In this document: in pieces, positions 12,861 through 38,321 of the stretch
Layout: each line of letters starts with the position of its first letter
How positions within the stretch are numbered: position 1 is the stretch's first letter
Assembly (NCBI RefSeq): GCF_001640805.2
Contig: NC_066855.1
Location: forward strand, 16,338,236 to 16,402,235
From: Lates calcarifer
Taxonomy: Eukaryota > Chordata > Actinopteri > Centropomidae
Reading direction: 5' to 3'
DNA length: 64,000 bases
Notes under the pieces: generated by a model
The model's database searches: none
Told to the model about the DNA's origin: nothing
The model's input: only the letters and a program-made list of their open reading frames with translations
Program-made: the position numbers and the translations under genes

Positions 12861-14980
12861 AAAACTTGTCAAGTCACTCAGTGAGATGGTGACCTAGAAA
12901 ACGGCATCGGCTTCATATTTAAGCAGTGTGTGTGTGTCTGTCGTGTATTTTCGTGCTGATTCTTGTTTTGAGTTTTTGCCACATCTGTGCACTGTGTCTT
13001 ACTGGCACATTCAGAGCAACACTTCAAGAGCTCTCCCAACAATAACAAACACAAAGCGGTCTAAAACACACTCGTCTCCGCAGAACAATCTGCAGGCACA
13101 GTCAGGACGGGTGTGTGAGGAACAAACAAAACCAGTATGCTGCAGAGAACAATGAACACCGGTTCTGCTATGTAGTGAAGCAGGACAACACGCTGTATAT
13201 TTATGATGCGTATGTTTCCAACAACTACGTCTCTTCTCCTCTCACACAGCCAAACATACAGAGATATTTCATGTGGTAAACAATTTCAAGAGTTGGTCCT
13301 TGAACTGGGTTTGTGACAAAGCCAATATGAGTTATTGGCGAAGCCTTCGGAAGATGGTGTATTGATTTTATGACAGGGCTGGATGTAGTAGCACCTTCTG
13401 AACATGACACAACTCTGTGCATGCTAATAAGGTCGCCTGACAAAGACAGGCTTTGTGCCTACATGCACTGCTAACCTTTGTAAAACACAAGTAGGTTCCT
13501 TTTTTTCACAGTGTTAAGTATCATCATTAGCATTTCTCATCCGCATGTGTAACAGCCATGACATTTACGCTCTGTACTGTAAGGCCAGTGCGGAGAGGTG
13601 CTGTAAGAGAGTACAGGATTATTGTGATCTGATTGCAAAAACAAGAATGTAGTGGTCTTCAGCACAGGATAAAAAAAAACCCCACAGCATTTAATTTCCG
13701 ATACTCTTTCAGGGATTACTTCCTGGCAATCACATTTGGGAAAAAGACATTTGTTTTGTGTAATTTTGGTGACATCATCATTTTACACTCCTGACATTTA
13801 TGGGGATGGAGGTGGTGGTTGTGTAAGATGATGACAGCACAGATGAAATTACAATCTGTGCACTGGACGAGCTGTCATTGTGTTGTAAGTGTGTAAGTGT
13901 TGTCCATGTAACCATAAAATGATGTGGAATTGGAGGCAGTGTAACACACCTAGAGTGTAAATGAAGACCAAACAAATAAATCCATAAAAATACAAATTCA
14001 CTACACTATATGTAATTTAATTTCATTAAATTGCAAAAAACCTAAAAGAAAATATAGAAAATACAAGACTGCAAATTAATTAAATGAAACAAAAACTACA
14101 AAGATATGAACAAGTAAAATACAAAAATATAAATACTAAAAAGTTCAAATAAAATAAAATACAAATATAGTAAAATAATAAAGTAAAACAAAAAGATTTA
14201 AAACAAGAAAATATATAGAAATAAGTAAAACATTTAAAAAACAAAAAGTACAAAAAATAATACAAATGCAAATAAAATACAGACATGAATAAGGTAAATA
14301 CAAAAATATTACTACAAATAATTAAATGAACAAATAAGGTAAAAAGGAAAATTTAAATTGAAATTAGTGCAAAATCCATAAATAAATAAATAAAAGAAAA
14401 TGCCCACTCACAGAAAGACAAATGTTCCCAGCCCACAGGGAATTGAAGTGACTGTGCCCTTAATTCATCTGGACACCCAAAGTGTGTTTCTGTCCTACAT
14501 TCATCCATTACGGTAATGAAGCCACCAACAAATGGTCAACAAGCGGCAGCAGGTCAATCTCCTTGAACCTTTTCTAACGGATCTGCTTCTTTTTTCATCT
14601 ATCGGTCATCTGTCAATTACTCTTTCTATCTGTGTGGATCAATACTTCTATCCATTCATCCATCTACTGTCTGCTATCCACATTATGTCTCTTACTGCCT
14701 CTACTGCCTGCTTTCATGTCCAGAAATCCTCCCATGCTCTCAGTAGCAGACACCTGGTAGTTTACTCGACAGTGAGCAGTAAATTGAGATTTTGGACTCT
14801 TACTGATCATCGTAATTTTGTATCATCACCGACAGCTACCAAGTTACCCAATGGTAATTTTTGTGGATAAATTTACACAGAATTCAGACACAGATAAAAA
14901 GGCAGTCGGTAAAAACATACTGTAGAAAAGTGATTTCAGACAGAGCTTACTGTGAGACGAAGTGCAAAAATGTTTATGAT
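12860..14980. other. Spacer with an A-rich low-complexity tract
   Basis: No gene is supported. Between about 13976 and 14395 the + strand is strongly A-rich, with many AAATACAAA and AAATAAAATAC phrases, few T and very few G. An open minus-strand frame there (Phe/Tyr/Leu-rich) is only the translation of this tract. Confidence 0.6.
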
Positions 14981-14989
14981 ATTTAAAGA

Positions 14990-15445
14990 CAATTCATCCA
15001 GTAGTTGAGAAAGCTCCCTCAAAACCACAAATGTCAACCTCATGGTGGCACTAGATGAAAAGTCAGGGGATCACCAAAATCTGTAGGATTCATTGTCTAA
15101 GATCCATGAATTTATGTACCAAAAAAGTGTGTCAATCCATCCAGTAGATGTTGAGATACGTCGCAGGATAAGTGAAAACTTTGACCTGCTGGTGGTCAGG
15201 GGATCAGTATAGTCAGTCTGATTTCCAATTTCAATGGACATTTTCATAGCAATCCATTCAAACGTTGTTGAATTATGTCACTTAAAAGCCAAAGAATGTC
15301 AACCAAAGTCAAGAGATTGCTAGTGTAAAATATTCATGTGACATCCATAGGCAATAGTTGCTAAGATATTTCAGTCTGGCCCACGGTAATGGACCAGCTG
15401 ACAGGCTGTCATTGCCATCCAAGTAGCCATGCCGCTAGGGAAGAA
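14990..15445 (+). repeat. Dispersed teleost repeat ('caatccatccagtagttgttgagat' family), copy 1
   Basis: It carries the characteristic phrases 'ggtggcactagatgaaaagtcaggggatcacc', 'caatccatccagtagatgttgagat' and 'ttgccatccaagtagccatgccgctag'. Related copies lie at about 36.05-36.36 kb (same orientation) and 61.43-61.74 kb (opposite orientation). The class is unknown to me, and no coding remnant is visible. An open frame over 15389-15757 overlaps its end and is not considered a gene. Confidence 0.6.
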
Positions 15446-18066
15446 GGTTTCACACCATCACATACGTGTCACAGGAGAAATCTGCACAGAAGGATGGGTT
15501 CCTTCCTACAGCAGCATCACAGAGACCGTGCAGGTCCAGGCCCAGTTCATGGAGAATTGATTATGTCTTGTCAGCAGTTCCGGTGGCAGGCCTTTATTTA
15601 TCAAGTGGTCATGTTCCCGTGGACCTGGCAGAGCTGCAGCAGGTGTGAAGGTCAACAAGAGAGTCATATTTTAATCAAAGACCAAGGAGCTAAAAATAAA
15701 ACTCCCCCGGCAGGCACCGCACTGAGAGACTCAAGGAGATGTGAAAAGGCTCTGTAGTGTACGTGTTTTAATTATCACGCATACACACTGGGGTTGTTGT
15801 TATGCATAAATGTCAGTTGGACAGGTTTTCTGCTAAGGAAGCCATTAGCAGTGAGGAATGTGCCGCAATGCACCTGGAGTCTGGGCTCGAGCCAAGACTG
15901 ACAACAGGAGTCACATGGCACAAAGGAAGTGATAGCCCTGTAAAGAAAATATTGACAACATACTGATTACCACACGTGTGCCAAGGCTAGAAAATCATCT
16001 AATATCAGCATGTATGTGTGCACATCTGCATTTGTACAGTCACAACTGCAGTCACGATGCCTAATTATGCACATCTATATACACACTCCAGGCATTTCAT
16101 TTACAACTGGGCTGCATCACTGGGACGTCACAATGTTAATTTACAGCCTCAATGTAAATTAAACGCCCTGGAAAAATAAACTCTCTTGCACATACAGTAC
16201 ACACAGACAGTACATACAGAGAGATAAAGAGAGCAAAGAAAGACAGTGAAACATGAGAGGAGGACCTACTTTTATTCAAGAACCCCTTATTGTATTTACT
16301 TGTCTCCGGAAAGTAAAAGGTGCCAATGTTTTTTTTCCACATTTTCCTATGTGTGTTTGTGCGTGTATTAGTTCAAATAATATGAAGACCTGGTTCCATA
16401 CTTGCAAGCATAAATGTATTACATATTCTCAAATAGTGGCATTTATTTACCTCAGCTCCAACAACAACCTGGATTGAGTTAAACCACATATTTATACATT
16501 TTTTAGTTTTTGTGTGTAACAGCTAACTAGCTAACAAGAAGTTGAACACTAGCAACAACACCTAGCTAAAAGTATTGATTTACTAAACTGGTTTGCACCA
16601 TCAAAGCTAAATTCAAAATTTCATGAAGTGTAAATTGTTAGAAAGCATCTTTAACGTTAGTAAAGAGGAAGTTACCGTAGCATCACAAGCTAAATAATAA
16701 ATAAAAATATAATATATATTACTTTACTGATTTTTATATATGTATATATGAAGAAGTATGTGTGTTTCAGAGTTATTAGTATTCATGCAATTTAGAATAT
16801 ATATGGAATATGATTATGATAATGTAATGGATGCTATTTGGCCATTTAAGCTAACGTGATGTGAAAATGGAGGAATATAGTATTGTGTTATTTTTATGTT
16901 TTTTTATGTAATTTGAAAATTTACTTGTTTAAATCATCAACATTTTAGTAAGTGTTATTGTTATTCAATATGACCTCTTCTAATCTTCAGTCATATCAGC
17001 AAGCCTTTTTTGTTGTTGTTGTTGTTCTTTACAGTCAATTGCGTGTCAGCTTTGCCCAGCTTCTACTTAGTGTAAATATTTAGTAACAACTCATCTCTAC
17101 GTCAGAATGCTGATGGATGAATGACTTCTTAGCAAACACTGAAACCAGGCTAACTATAAACATAAAGAGCTGGTGCAACCGGCTCGTAACCTTCCACAGC
17201 TCTAATTACAGCAATACAACAATACAACATGTTAATTTACCTGACCTAGAGCACCAACTGGATTTGTTAATCTTGGCTACACCCTTGACTATCTTAAGAC
17301 GAAGTAACTTCTTCTACACTTGTTCTTTTTCATTTTTTGACATTAAAAAAAACTCAGGAGCTTAGGAGCTCTATCTGTTTTCTGATCTTTGTTTCAATTT
17401 GCTGTTAAAGCCAACTCATCACTTCCTCCATATTTACAGAGGCATGTTTTCTAATCACAATATAGCAGTAGTCAGAGGCAGTGTAATTCAGAATAAGGTA
17501 TAGTTTGATAGCTTTCCAGTGGCAGTTGGTGCTTTCCTTTTTATCCCAACACATACTTTGGATGTTGGATGGATGTTACACCCCTCTTGTGCATTCCTCA
17601 GTGCTGCAAACGACAAGAAAATTGGCTTTGATTTTGTTTGCAGTCTCCGTCTATGAATCATTTTGATCAAATTTTTCTCTCATTATGCTCTATGTTCTGT
17701 CTTAGCAGGTGTTTTTCTTTATAAATCCAACTGCTTATAATTTCATTCCTCTTTATATGGTTGATCACTAATTGTTAGTTATTTGAATTTTGTTGCAACC
17801 ATAAATTCAGGATTTAACACAGGTTTTTGGAGAATAACATCTCTCAGAAAATGAATGTACTTTTTTTTTTTGTTAAGAATGAACAATGGGGCAGGGGTAG
17901 GTTGATACAGTAAATCCCTGTGTCTGATTAGCTGTTCCTTTTTTGAGCCCATGTGATCACTTCATGTGATCACTTGAGAGCTGCTCTTAAAGGTTACCAT
18001 ACTTCACTATGAGTGGGACTGTGAGTCTCATGATAAATTATTCTTATTCTTCATTTTGAGAGAAGA

Positions 18067-18098
18067 TCTTTCTTTCTTTCTTTCTTTCTTTTTTTTTT
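18067..18098. repeat. (TTTC)n microsatellite
   Basis: Six or more TTTC units running into a T homopolymer. Confidence 0.85.
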
Positions 18099-18801
18099 AC
18101 CCCTAAGCTAGCCTTGTGAGGAATTCTTCATTGCAATTCTCTGATTTTTAATAGACTTTACATTCAGCTAGGAATTGGCCAAAATGAGGAAAAAAGCAGT
18201 AGAAAAGAAATGTGGAAATCACATGATAAGGAGAATTTATTAAGTGCAGCCATGTATAGATGCATTAAAAGTGCATATATCTATCAGCCAACTTAAAATA
18301 AATGTGACACATAACTTCTATAGTCTGGCATTTCATTTTTAGCACCTTGCTAAGTCCTATACCTTGTTTGTTGAGTTACACAATGAACTGCTTTGTAGCT
18401 TGATGTGTCCTTTAGGTGTTTTATTCAGCTGTAGATAATCTTACATACTACATCTAACATCATATTTAGCATACAGCTGAACCACCCTCAGTGAATAACA
18501 GCAGGTAGATTTCAACATGTGTATATCCAGCCACACACTCACAGTGGGGATCTGAAATTCAAGCCCGATGTTGATCATGTCTCTCTGCATATCTTTCATC
18601 AAACACTGACATCACACTATGATAACCAGGGCCCACATGAAGATTAAAAGTGCTGATACATGAGTGGTGTACTTTGTCTTACATGATGACACGATATATT
18701 AATCACACAATACAGTTAGCGATGACATGAATTCAACCACCACCATGACAAGTGCAGTTTGACAAAGGTCCCTGTCAGCAGGAAATGACTCAAGCTCTCC
18801 T

Positions 18802-18815
18802 CTGCCCCCTGCTGG
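18802..18815 (-). promoter_or_regulatory. CTCF-like motif
   Basis: The minus strand reads CCAGCAGGGGGCAG, which fits the CTCF core consensus CCASYAGRKGGCRS at every position. A second perfect match in the same orientation is at 56994-57007, so the pair brackets fam171a2 and grn. A single 14 bp match is expected by chance every few tens of kilobases, so occupancy is only a possibility. Confidence 0.35.
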
Positions 18816-19582
18816 TGGATAACTCCTCGTGCATGCATATGAATTAATTTCAAATATTCCCTGTTTCAATAAACTAAATTTAGTATTTTAGATTTGAGTA
18901 AAAATGCATTCCTTTTCATTTACTGGTGCAACAAACTCAACAGTACACCTCCTCCATAAAGCTGTATTACGTGTGAAATCTTAACAGATTACAGGACATA
19001 CTGTATCTGTGCTTTTGAACTTCGAGCATAGCTACTACCCAGCTAGGTAGACAGCAGGCATAAATGTCATTAACCTGAGGGAGTTTGAAGCTTGGCTAGA
19101 CAGATGTTCTCCCACACATCCTCATGTCTGCACGGAGACCGCTTCATGGAAAAACTGCTGCATTGCTGCCCAAGTAGAGAGGCATGAATCATAATATTGC
19201 CAAGCTCACACATAATAAAGACCTTTCAGAAGCTATTCTTCATGCTCATCAGACTCCTGATAAGACTCCCGGAGTCCGCCACAGACCGCCATGTGCACTC
19301 TGATGGGGACAGCGATATGGAAAACAAATATGAATGGTACCTCTGCTCCATGTGGAGATTTTGTCAGCTGGAAAATACACAAATAATGTAGCGCGTATAT
19401 ACATAACCTGAACATGTTTAACAAGATGTTGTGGTGGTCTCTCCTTATTGAAGCTCTCACTGCTATACACACTGTCCCCAGAGAATAATGCAAACAATAT
19501 AGATATGACTGTTATGAAAGGGTGACTGAGTGACTAATCAGACCAAAAAAAAATTCAACCAATACAGTCACATTTGATAAAT

Positions 19583-19660
19583 GGCTGTGGATCAGCAGGT
19601 ACAGCGGGTTGTCCATTTTTTGCAAGGCTGGCAGTTCAATCCCCATTGGCAATGTGATCT
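19583..19660 (+). repeat. tRNA-like (SINE-type) repeat fragment
   Basis: An A-box-like TGGATCAGCAGG (19588-19599) and a B-box-like AGTTCAATCC (19633-19642) lie about 34 bp apart, as in tRNA-derived promoters. Between them is the phrase 'acagcgggttgtccattttttgcaaggctggc', which I associate with a common percomorph repeat. It lacks a foldable acceptor stem, so it is not a tRNA gene. Confidence 0.4.
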
Positions 19661-19699
19661 TGGATATAAGATCACTAATGCCAATCATGTGATTAGGTA

Positions 19700-22600
19700 A
19701 GGAGGACATGAATTACAAAGTGCTTTTATTATCGGTCCGTTTAGCTTCTTAACCAAAGTACACATTCTTTCAGAAGTTGTTGGACTCATACCTGACAGGT
19801 CAAAAAATAAATGGTTACCACAGCAGAGATCAAGATATTTTTAGTCCCTGATGAGTCCTACATTTCCTGCAATGCTATAGTCTTATGTAGTCTGCTCAGC
19901 TTATAGTTTTTCTAAGCTTAGTTTTAGTCTCCAAGACCAAGCCAAAATACCAGGGTGATGGCAGTTTTGTTATTTTCTTAGATTCTAGAAAACCACAGAA
20001 AACATTATATAAGTGTTGTCAGAGGCTTGGTAGCACTCCCCTTTACTAGTAAACTGATTTTGACATGGAAAATTGCTGGAGTGTCCCGTTAACACTGTAA
20101 TAAAAAATGTAGAGATTTTGCTATATCAGTGCAACATTTTTTAGTGACATGTTGAACATACTATGACAATATTTTGCTGTATAATTGTTTATATTACACA
20201 TTTGTGTCTTCATTATCTCTTCACAGCAATCATTTCAACTTGTTTTCTTAGGACCTTCTCATAGCCTATCCCATGCACTTGGCCTCGTTACCTAAATATG
20301 ATTCATGTGTTGAAGACGGTCAAGGATTTGGCATTGCTCAGGCCTTCATTCTTCAGACATTTGATTCAGTCTGAAAGGAAACAGTTGTGTGCTCTGAACT
20401 TGCCAGAGCTGCCTGACCCCGCAAATAACTGTAATAAAAGCTACTAAGCGAGGGATGCTATGATGCAATGTTATAATGTTTAACTGAGGATTCAGAGCAC
20501 TATGGACCAAAGCTTGAAACAAACTGTGCTACTCACATTGGTTACTCATGAATTTAGCCACTGAGATTTTATTTAGCAAGTTATTTTTTGGAGTATAACA
20601 AAATGTTTTACATGTATTTGTACTAATCCACTTAGCAATGATTAAGTGCGCTTCAGAGGATATGCTAAGAATAGATTAACACAACATCAAATCCACTTTT
20701 TTTAATCAGTAAATGTTATGTACAGTCACTTTATTCACTCATTCATTATCTATACTGCTTATCCTTAAGGGTGGGGGATTTGACAACACACTGAGTGACC
20801 AGTGACCTCCAGAGTTCTGGTGGTAGACGAACACAAACTGTGATGCGTTCTTGCACCAAAGCAGACATGGATGACAACCGGCAGCTTGCACTGTTCATAA
20901 CTGGCAGCAACTGAATCTGAAGACTTAAGATTGTGTCTACAGTCAGTCAGCACCAGCTGTTCCCATCAGTCATTATGCTCTAGTCATATTAAATGCAACT
21001 CAACTGTTGTAATGGACAACCCTGCTTTCCTGTCAGTTCAGATGGAGACTCCGGTGACTGGAGTCACAGTCTCTACTTTCAATTTAGCCACTAAACAAGA
21101 CACTTTGGGTCATACAAGTGAAACTCAAGCTGTTACCAAAGAGTTACATAGGTAATTACAGTTCTGTGGTTTTTAAGTGAATGTCAGATGTTACATCTGG
21201 ATTGGATGTAGAGTGTCAGGGTTTTTTAATTTGTGAAGAGAGTTAAAGCTAAAACAGGGTGTTAAGTTGGTCTTTAATAGCGAAATTTGGATACCACTGA
21301 AGTTACACACAGCATTGTGAAATACTATAACAAACTGTCTGTAGATAGATAGAGACTGTCTAGATACATGTGATATCAAATTCCCCTCTTTGAAATTTTC
21401 CATTTTCCATTTTCGAGTTTTGCTAATCTTTTGTGTTCAAAACTTCAGACAGAAAATTTAAAGTTTCCTGGGTTTCCATTTGCTTCTAAAATTCTCCCAT
21501 TTTACTTGAATTTAAGAGAATTTAAATGTTAAATTGAATTATTGAATATCATTTAGATGAATAAAGATTTTGAATTAGCAAAACTTGAAATTGTTTTCTG
21601 AAAATTTTAATGAGAGGAATTCAAACCACATGAATTCAGACAGATGGTTGTAAAAGTACAAATATTTCAGTGTTATAAATGAAGTGGTATCAAAATGCCA
21701 ACATGTATTAATTTCCCAATTCGTCAGTTGTTAAAATAAACTGTAATTACTGTGGCTTGTTTTGCTTCCATACTTAATATTCATATTATCTGTAGTATGT
21801 TCTGAACCAGGCCTTTAGCACAGTAACCATCTGCTTTTCATGAGATGTACATATTCTGTGTATGAAAGCAGTTAAAATACCAGGGTGGAAGAACTTTTTT
21901 CTTCACATGACATTCAACCTCTGTTCATTTTTTTCCATGAAATGTTTGCAGTCTTGTTTCATTCTTATAATACATGCCATGGCTGTTTGTTACTCAACAC
22001 AAGGGTTTGTTTCTGGAATATCAGATGAGTACATCTGCAAAATGAAGCAATATCAAATCATGTGAAGGGGCCTCCAGGAGAAAAACAGTTGATTATTGGA
22101 GGAGGGAATTTCCTAAATCTCCGTCCTCCCCTGCTGGTTCAAGGTTGCTTCTTGATCTGAGAACTGAGGGTTGTCATGTATAGACGCTGCTTTAATTATG
22201 GGTTTCAGTTTCGGAGAGTCTACATGTTTATCCAGTGACAGTTTTAATCTAATTCAATGTCCCAAGCAGCAGCTGGCTAGTTTCCAAAACCCATTTTCTT
22301 CATGAAGCTATTAAAAAGACATTAAAAAGATTAAAAACAATGTTATGGAGAATGGATTAGTTTCATTCTGAAAGAACTATAGGTGACTTTAACTTTGAGC
22401 TTACGGTTAAAAAAATACTCAGATGTTTCAGAAAGATTTCAGACTTTATTTCAGGGTTCAGTTTTCTGATGAATAGAAATATTGTGTCTCAAATAAACAT
22501 GTTTTTGAGGGGAGAGTTTAGCTTTAAGTGAACCAAAGGTCTAACAATAGAAGGTGTCATAAAGACGACTAATAAAGATTCATTTTTTGACTTTGATTGA

Positions 22601-25030
22601 ACATGTTTTCTTTTCTTTATTCAGCTCTATTTATGGTCTGAGAGAGTGCAACTGTAGTCACAGAGAGATATTACAGTGGTCTGTAAATCCTTGTTTACTT
22701 CAAGTGTTTATTAATGTATTTGTCAATAACTATAATTTCACATGCAAAGCTGTGAAATGAGTCTTTGTATGTTACAAGAATATTAAATTGAACTTTACAG
22801 TATTTATCATTTATTGATGAAGTAATGATACCTGAGCAAACTCAATCCTCCTGTGAAGCCCACTACATTCAGCTGAAATCTCAGGAAGAAGCCAAGTAAG
22901 TGGACCTTGAGTTAGCGTAGTTTTTTTTTACCAGGATCAACAATGAAACCTTCAAGCTCCACATGATTTTATTCACTTCGAACACATATATTAACAGTTG
23001 TACATTGACTAAAAAACATAACAGATTAAAACACTGCAAGGATTTGATCAAGTGTGTAAATATATCGGTTATTGTGATTACAGAGTTAGGGTTAACCTTT
23101 AATAAAACAGTACACAAATGTACTTTATCTGCTTATGCCTATTATAAAGTATTCATTAGTGCTTAACAATGCTAAATACAATATTCTGACCTTTATATTT
23201 GAGTTATACAAGATGTTTTTAAACTTTTACTATAGTTTTAGATGACTTTTTAAAAAAACGTACTTCCATCAGATCTGAAAAGCCATTACAGCCACACAGG
23301 CAGGAGATCGAATTTCTGTAATGAATATGAAACACCAGTGAGCCAAGTGTGCAACTTTTTTTGAACAATAAATCTACAAACACCTCACCACACTGCCAGG
23401 AATAAAATCCCATCGCAATGCGAATTTTTAATTAAATAATAAAAATGATAAATACGACTACCAGCTGCTGTTGTGGAGAGGTGAAAGTAGGCAGAGAGAG
23501 ACCTGGATCGATCTGGAGCCCAGCACTTATCCCCCTCCTCTCTACATTTCAGCTCTAATGTGAGAAACAGACCTCAGTGGGAGGTTTCGTCCACAACAAA
23601 CTTTAACTGAGCTGCTTCACTTTTTCAGTCCTAAAAACACAAACAAGATAAACATCTCTGCCTAAAGAAACTAACAAAGAACACATGTTTCATATTTAGC
23701 TTTGTTTGAAGTTCCCCTTCAAATATATCAGTGGTTTATTGTTTGTGTTGTTTGTTGTTTTGTGTATTTTTCTATGAACAGACGTTAGCTCAAGCTACAA
23801 AAGCTGTGGTAGGAGATGTTGGGTCTTGCCAATACTGTCATTATACATTACATTATATACAAAAATAACATGACATTATATTAAAAAATAACATTAAATT
23901 ATATATAAAAATAATAATAATAAAACAAGTAGACGTTTTAGTTCCAGTAGGTCCAAATACAGGATGATTCAGTAAGACTTAAATGACTTAAATTAAAAGT
24001 ATAAGTACTCATTAAGACCAGTTACCTAGTTGGTAAATACTGTCACGTAGTTTAAACTATTTAAAAGGCTAAAATATGAATGTGTGAAGTAGCTGCTGTC
24101 TGTCCCAGTATGTCCCAGTGAGAGTACAGAATACAGACATACAGGGACGTAGCTGGGATATTTTAAATGCTGAGGTCATAATTCCCAGTCTCAACAAATA
24201 AATCCTGTGGAACAAAGTGTCTGGATTTCTGTGTTTAATTTATTCAGTTAATTATGTTAATGCTAAATTTTATTTCCACACATGTGGGTCTAAATGTTGT
24301 TTAAATTAGAGCTTTCTCCACAGTGCCAGGAAATACTGAGCCTTTAATCAGTTTATTTGTATTGTGGTTTAACTGCTGTCAAATTGAAATATTTTTGAGT
24401 CTAAAACTACTGAGACTACCCTGTAAAATACCCACAGCACCATGTGTTCAAACCTCGAATTCTGAGAAAGTATATCTAGGACATGACGTCATAGAAGAAT
24501 AAGTTCTTCAAAATGTAGTACAGTTCTTGGATTAAAGTACTCAGGTTTCAGCCACTGGCCAAAGCCAACTGAAAAATCCCATCAGCTTTTTGTGGAGGGG
24601 ACCAGGATGATCATTTCTGGGTGCAGAGCGCACGTCCTCACTTGCTCATGAAACTCTAATTATTGTGGCCTCTCTTTGCTTCCATATAAGCTTCACAAAG
24701 GCCAGTGCTTACATTAAAATGTTGCTCACATGTAAATGCGTCAATAATAATCATAGTAATGAAGTGTAGTACAGTGACTGAACCTTAAGTCCAAATCAAG
24801 TCTTGAGTCTCTAGTGTTTGCGTCTGATTCATCAAGGTTCATTCTCAGCACCATCTGTCACTGCTTTGCATGAAATTGACAGTTTTAATATATCTATCAA
24901 TATCTTAAGTCAGATCATTATGGTCTATTACAGTAAGCCAACAAAAAGTCTGAGTCTTTGTCTCTAAGTTCTGAGTTCGCATGCAGTCAGTGCTCAAATC
25001 CAAGACGCGTCACCTGTTCTTAGCTCTCAA
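19700..25030. other. Spacer with no recognised gene
   Basis: No exons are supported. It contains one diverged copy of the 12 kb tandem repeat unit at 22828-22920 and AT-rich runs at 23840-23930. Confidence 0.5.
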
Positions 25031-25039
25031 CACCACAAT

Positions 25040-25235
25040 GACAGATTCTGCATTATGAGTACTTGCACTTTTGTTACTTGGCATATTTTCCTGATACTTC
25101 TGTATTTGACTTGAGCACCATATTAAGTAAGGTACTTGCACTAAGTGCTCTTTCCTCCACTGAGATGTTTTGTGCCAGTCTTTTACTTGTAACAGAGTAT
25201 TTCTATATGATAGTATTGTTACTTTTACTTAACCC
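25040..25235. repeat. Dispersed 'acttttactt' family repeat, copy 2
   Basis: Contains 'gagtacttgcacttttgttacttggcatattttcctgatacttctgta' and 'acagagtatttctatatgatagtattgttacttttactt', the same phrases as copies at 5.5 and 27.3 kb. Confidence 0.6.
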
Positions 25236-25282
25236 TCATGTTGTCCTCTGGGTCAAAGTGACCCGTTGGCCAACAATGTGCC

Positions 25283-25283
<1 letters not shown>

Positions 25284-25318
<35 letters not shown>
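25284..25318. repeat. (GT)n microsatellite
   Basis: Uninterrupted alternating GT for about 35 bases. It is likely length-polymorphic. Confidence 0.92.
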
Positions 25319-25319
<1 letters not shown>

Positions 25320-25984
25320 TAGGATTTGTTGTTGTGCATGACATTCGTGATTCTGAAGTGGTTATCTTTTGTTTTTGAATAATAGTAAGAAGAAAAAAGT
25401 TTACAGAATATGAAGGGCAATACGAAGGGCAACGGATAGAGGTTAAGCACAGGATCTGAAAACCGTCTTCCAGAGGTGGTTTTAGAGCAGTTTTTATTAT
25501 TTATTCATCATTTTATTATTTATTTACTTTTATTATTTGCAGTTTAAATAAATGTACTCCTTAACTGCTGATTAAATGATCGGTTAACTGACACCTCAGG
25601 TGTGTGTGGTACACACCTTACCTACTCCTCCTCCTGACCTGCAATGATTTGCAAGAAGTTATGAAGCAAAAGAAATCTGATCTATAGACAGTCAACTGCA
25701 GGTTGTTGTTTTTTTTTTTAATCATCTATTAACTGTTTCAGCCATTTCTTAAACAAGTAAAGCCAAAAATTTAACTACTACCACCTCATGAGGCGTCAGT
25801 AACTACTGGGTTTCGTGCTCTTCTATGATGGTAAATTGGATTTTGGGGGCATTTGGACTATAGACAAAGCATCACGTTTAGGTCATTTTTTTTCTCTCTT
25901 TTCTGACATTTCTTTTAAGGCCAATCAAATGAATTTATAACACTAGAAGCAGCAGTTGCAAGAACTTGAGTCGCTGTTCCACTT

Positions 25985-26181
25985 GAGATCAGCAGAGGGA
26001 AACGTAGCGCCCTCCTCGCTCCACCTCAGACAATAAAAACAAGGCGAAGCCCACACAGACGGCAGCATCTCAGCACCATTCAAAGCCTGGCATCCGAGCA
26101 ATGTCCGAGGAGTGAAGCGAGGCTCTGGGAGGAATATGGATACATGGCCGCCGAGCTGGGACTAGAGATGTAGCTGCAAGG
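25985..26181 (+). promoter_or_regulatory. fam171a2: fam171a2 proximal promoter and 5' leader with three upstream ORFs
   Basis: GC content rises just upstream of the fam171a2 start. An AT-rich CAATAAAAAC at 26031-26040 could serve as a TATA-like element, with transcription starting near 26060. The leader then carries three short ORFs before the main ATG at 26182: 26101-26115 (MSEE), 26136-26165 (MDTWPPSWD) and 26144-26173 (MAAELGLEM). The last two overlap in different frames, and the third ends nine bases before the main start. The transcription start is inferred, not seen. Confidence 0.45.

Positions 26182-38321
<12,140 letters not shown>

Larger units (their letters stand above)
15450..19550. 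other. Spacer with no recognised gene
   Basis: AT-rich DNA. It contains a TA-rich run at 16690-16830, a 13 bp direct repeat (catgtgatcactt twice) at about 17950-17977, a (TTTC)n tract at 18067-18098 and a CTCF-like motif at 18802-18815. None of the open frames shows splice context or protein similarity that I recognise. Confidence 0.5.

Noticed and set aside
14080..14286. Minus-strand frame rich in Phe, Tyr and Leu
   Set aside because: Pure translation of an A-rich low-complexity tract.
17950..17977. 13 bp direct repeat catgtgatcactt as a regulatory array
   Set aside because: Only two copies, far from any gene; kept only as a note.
25063..25341. Open frame of 92 codons
   Set aside because: It crosses a dispersed repeat and a (GT)n microsatellite that gives a VCVC run.
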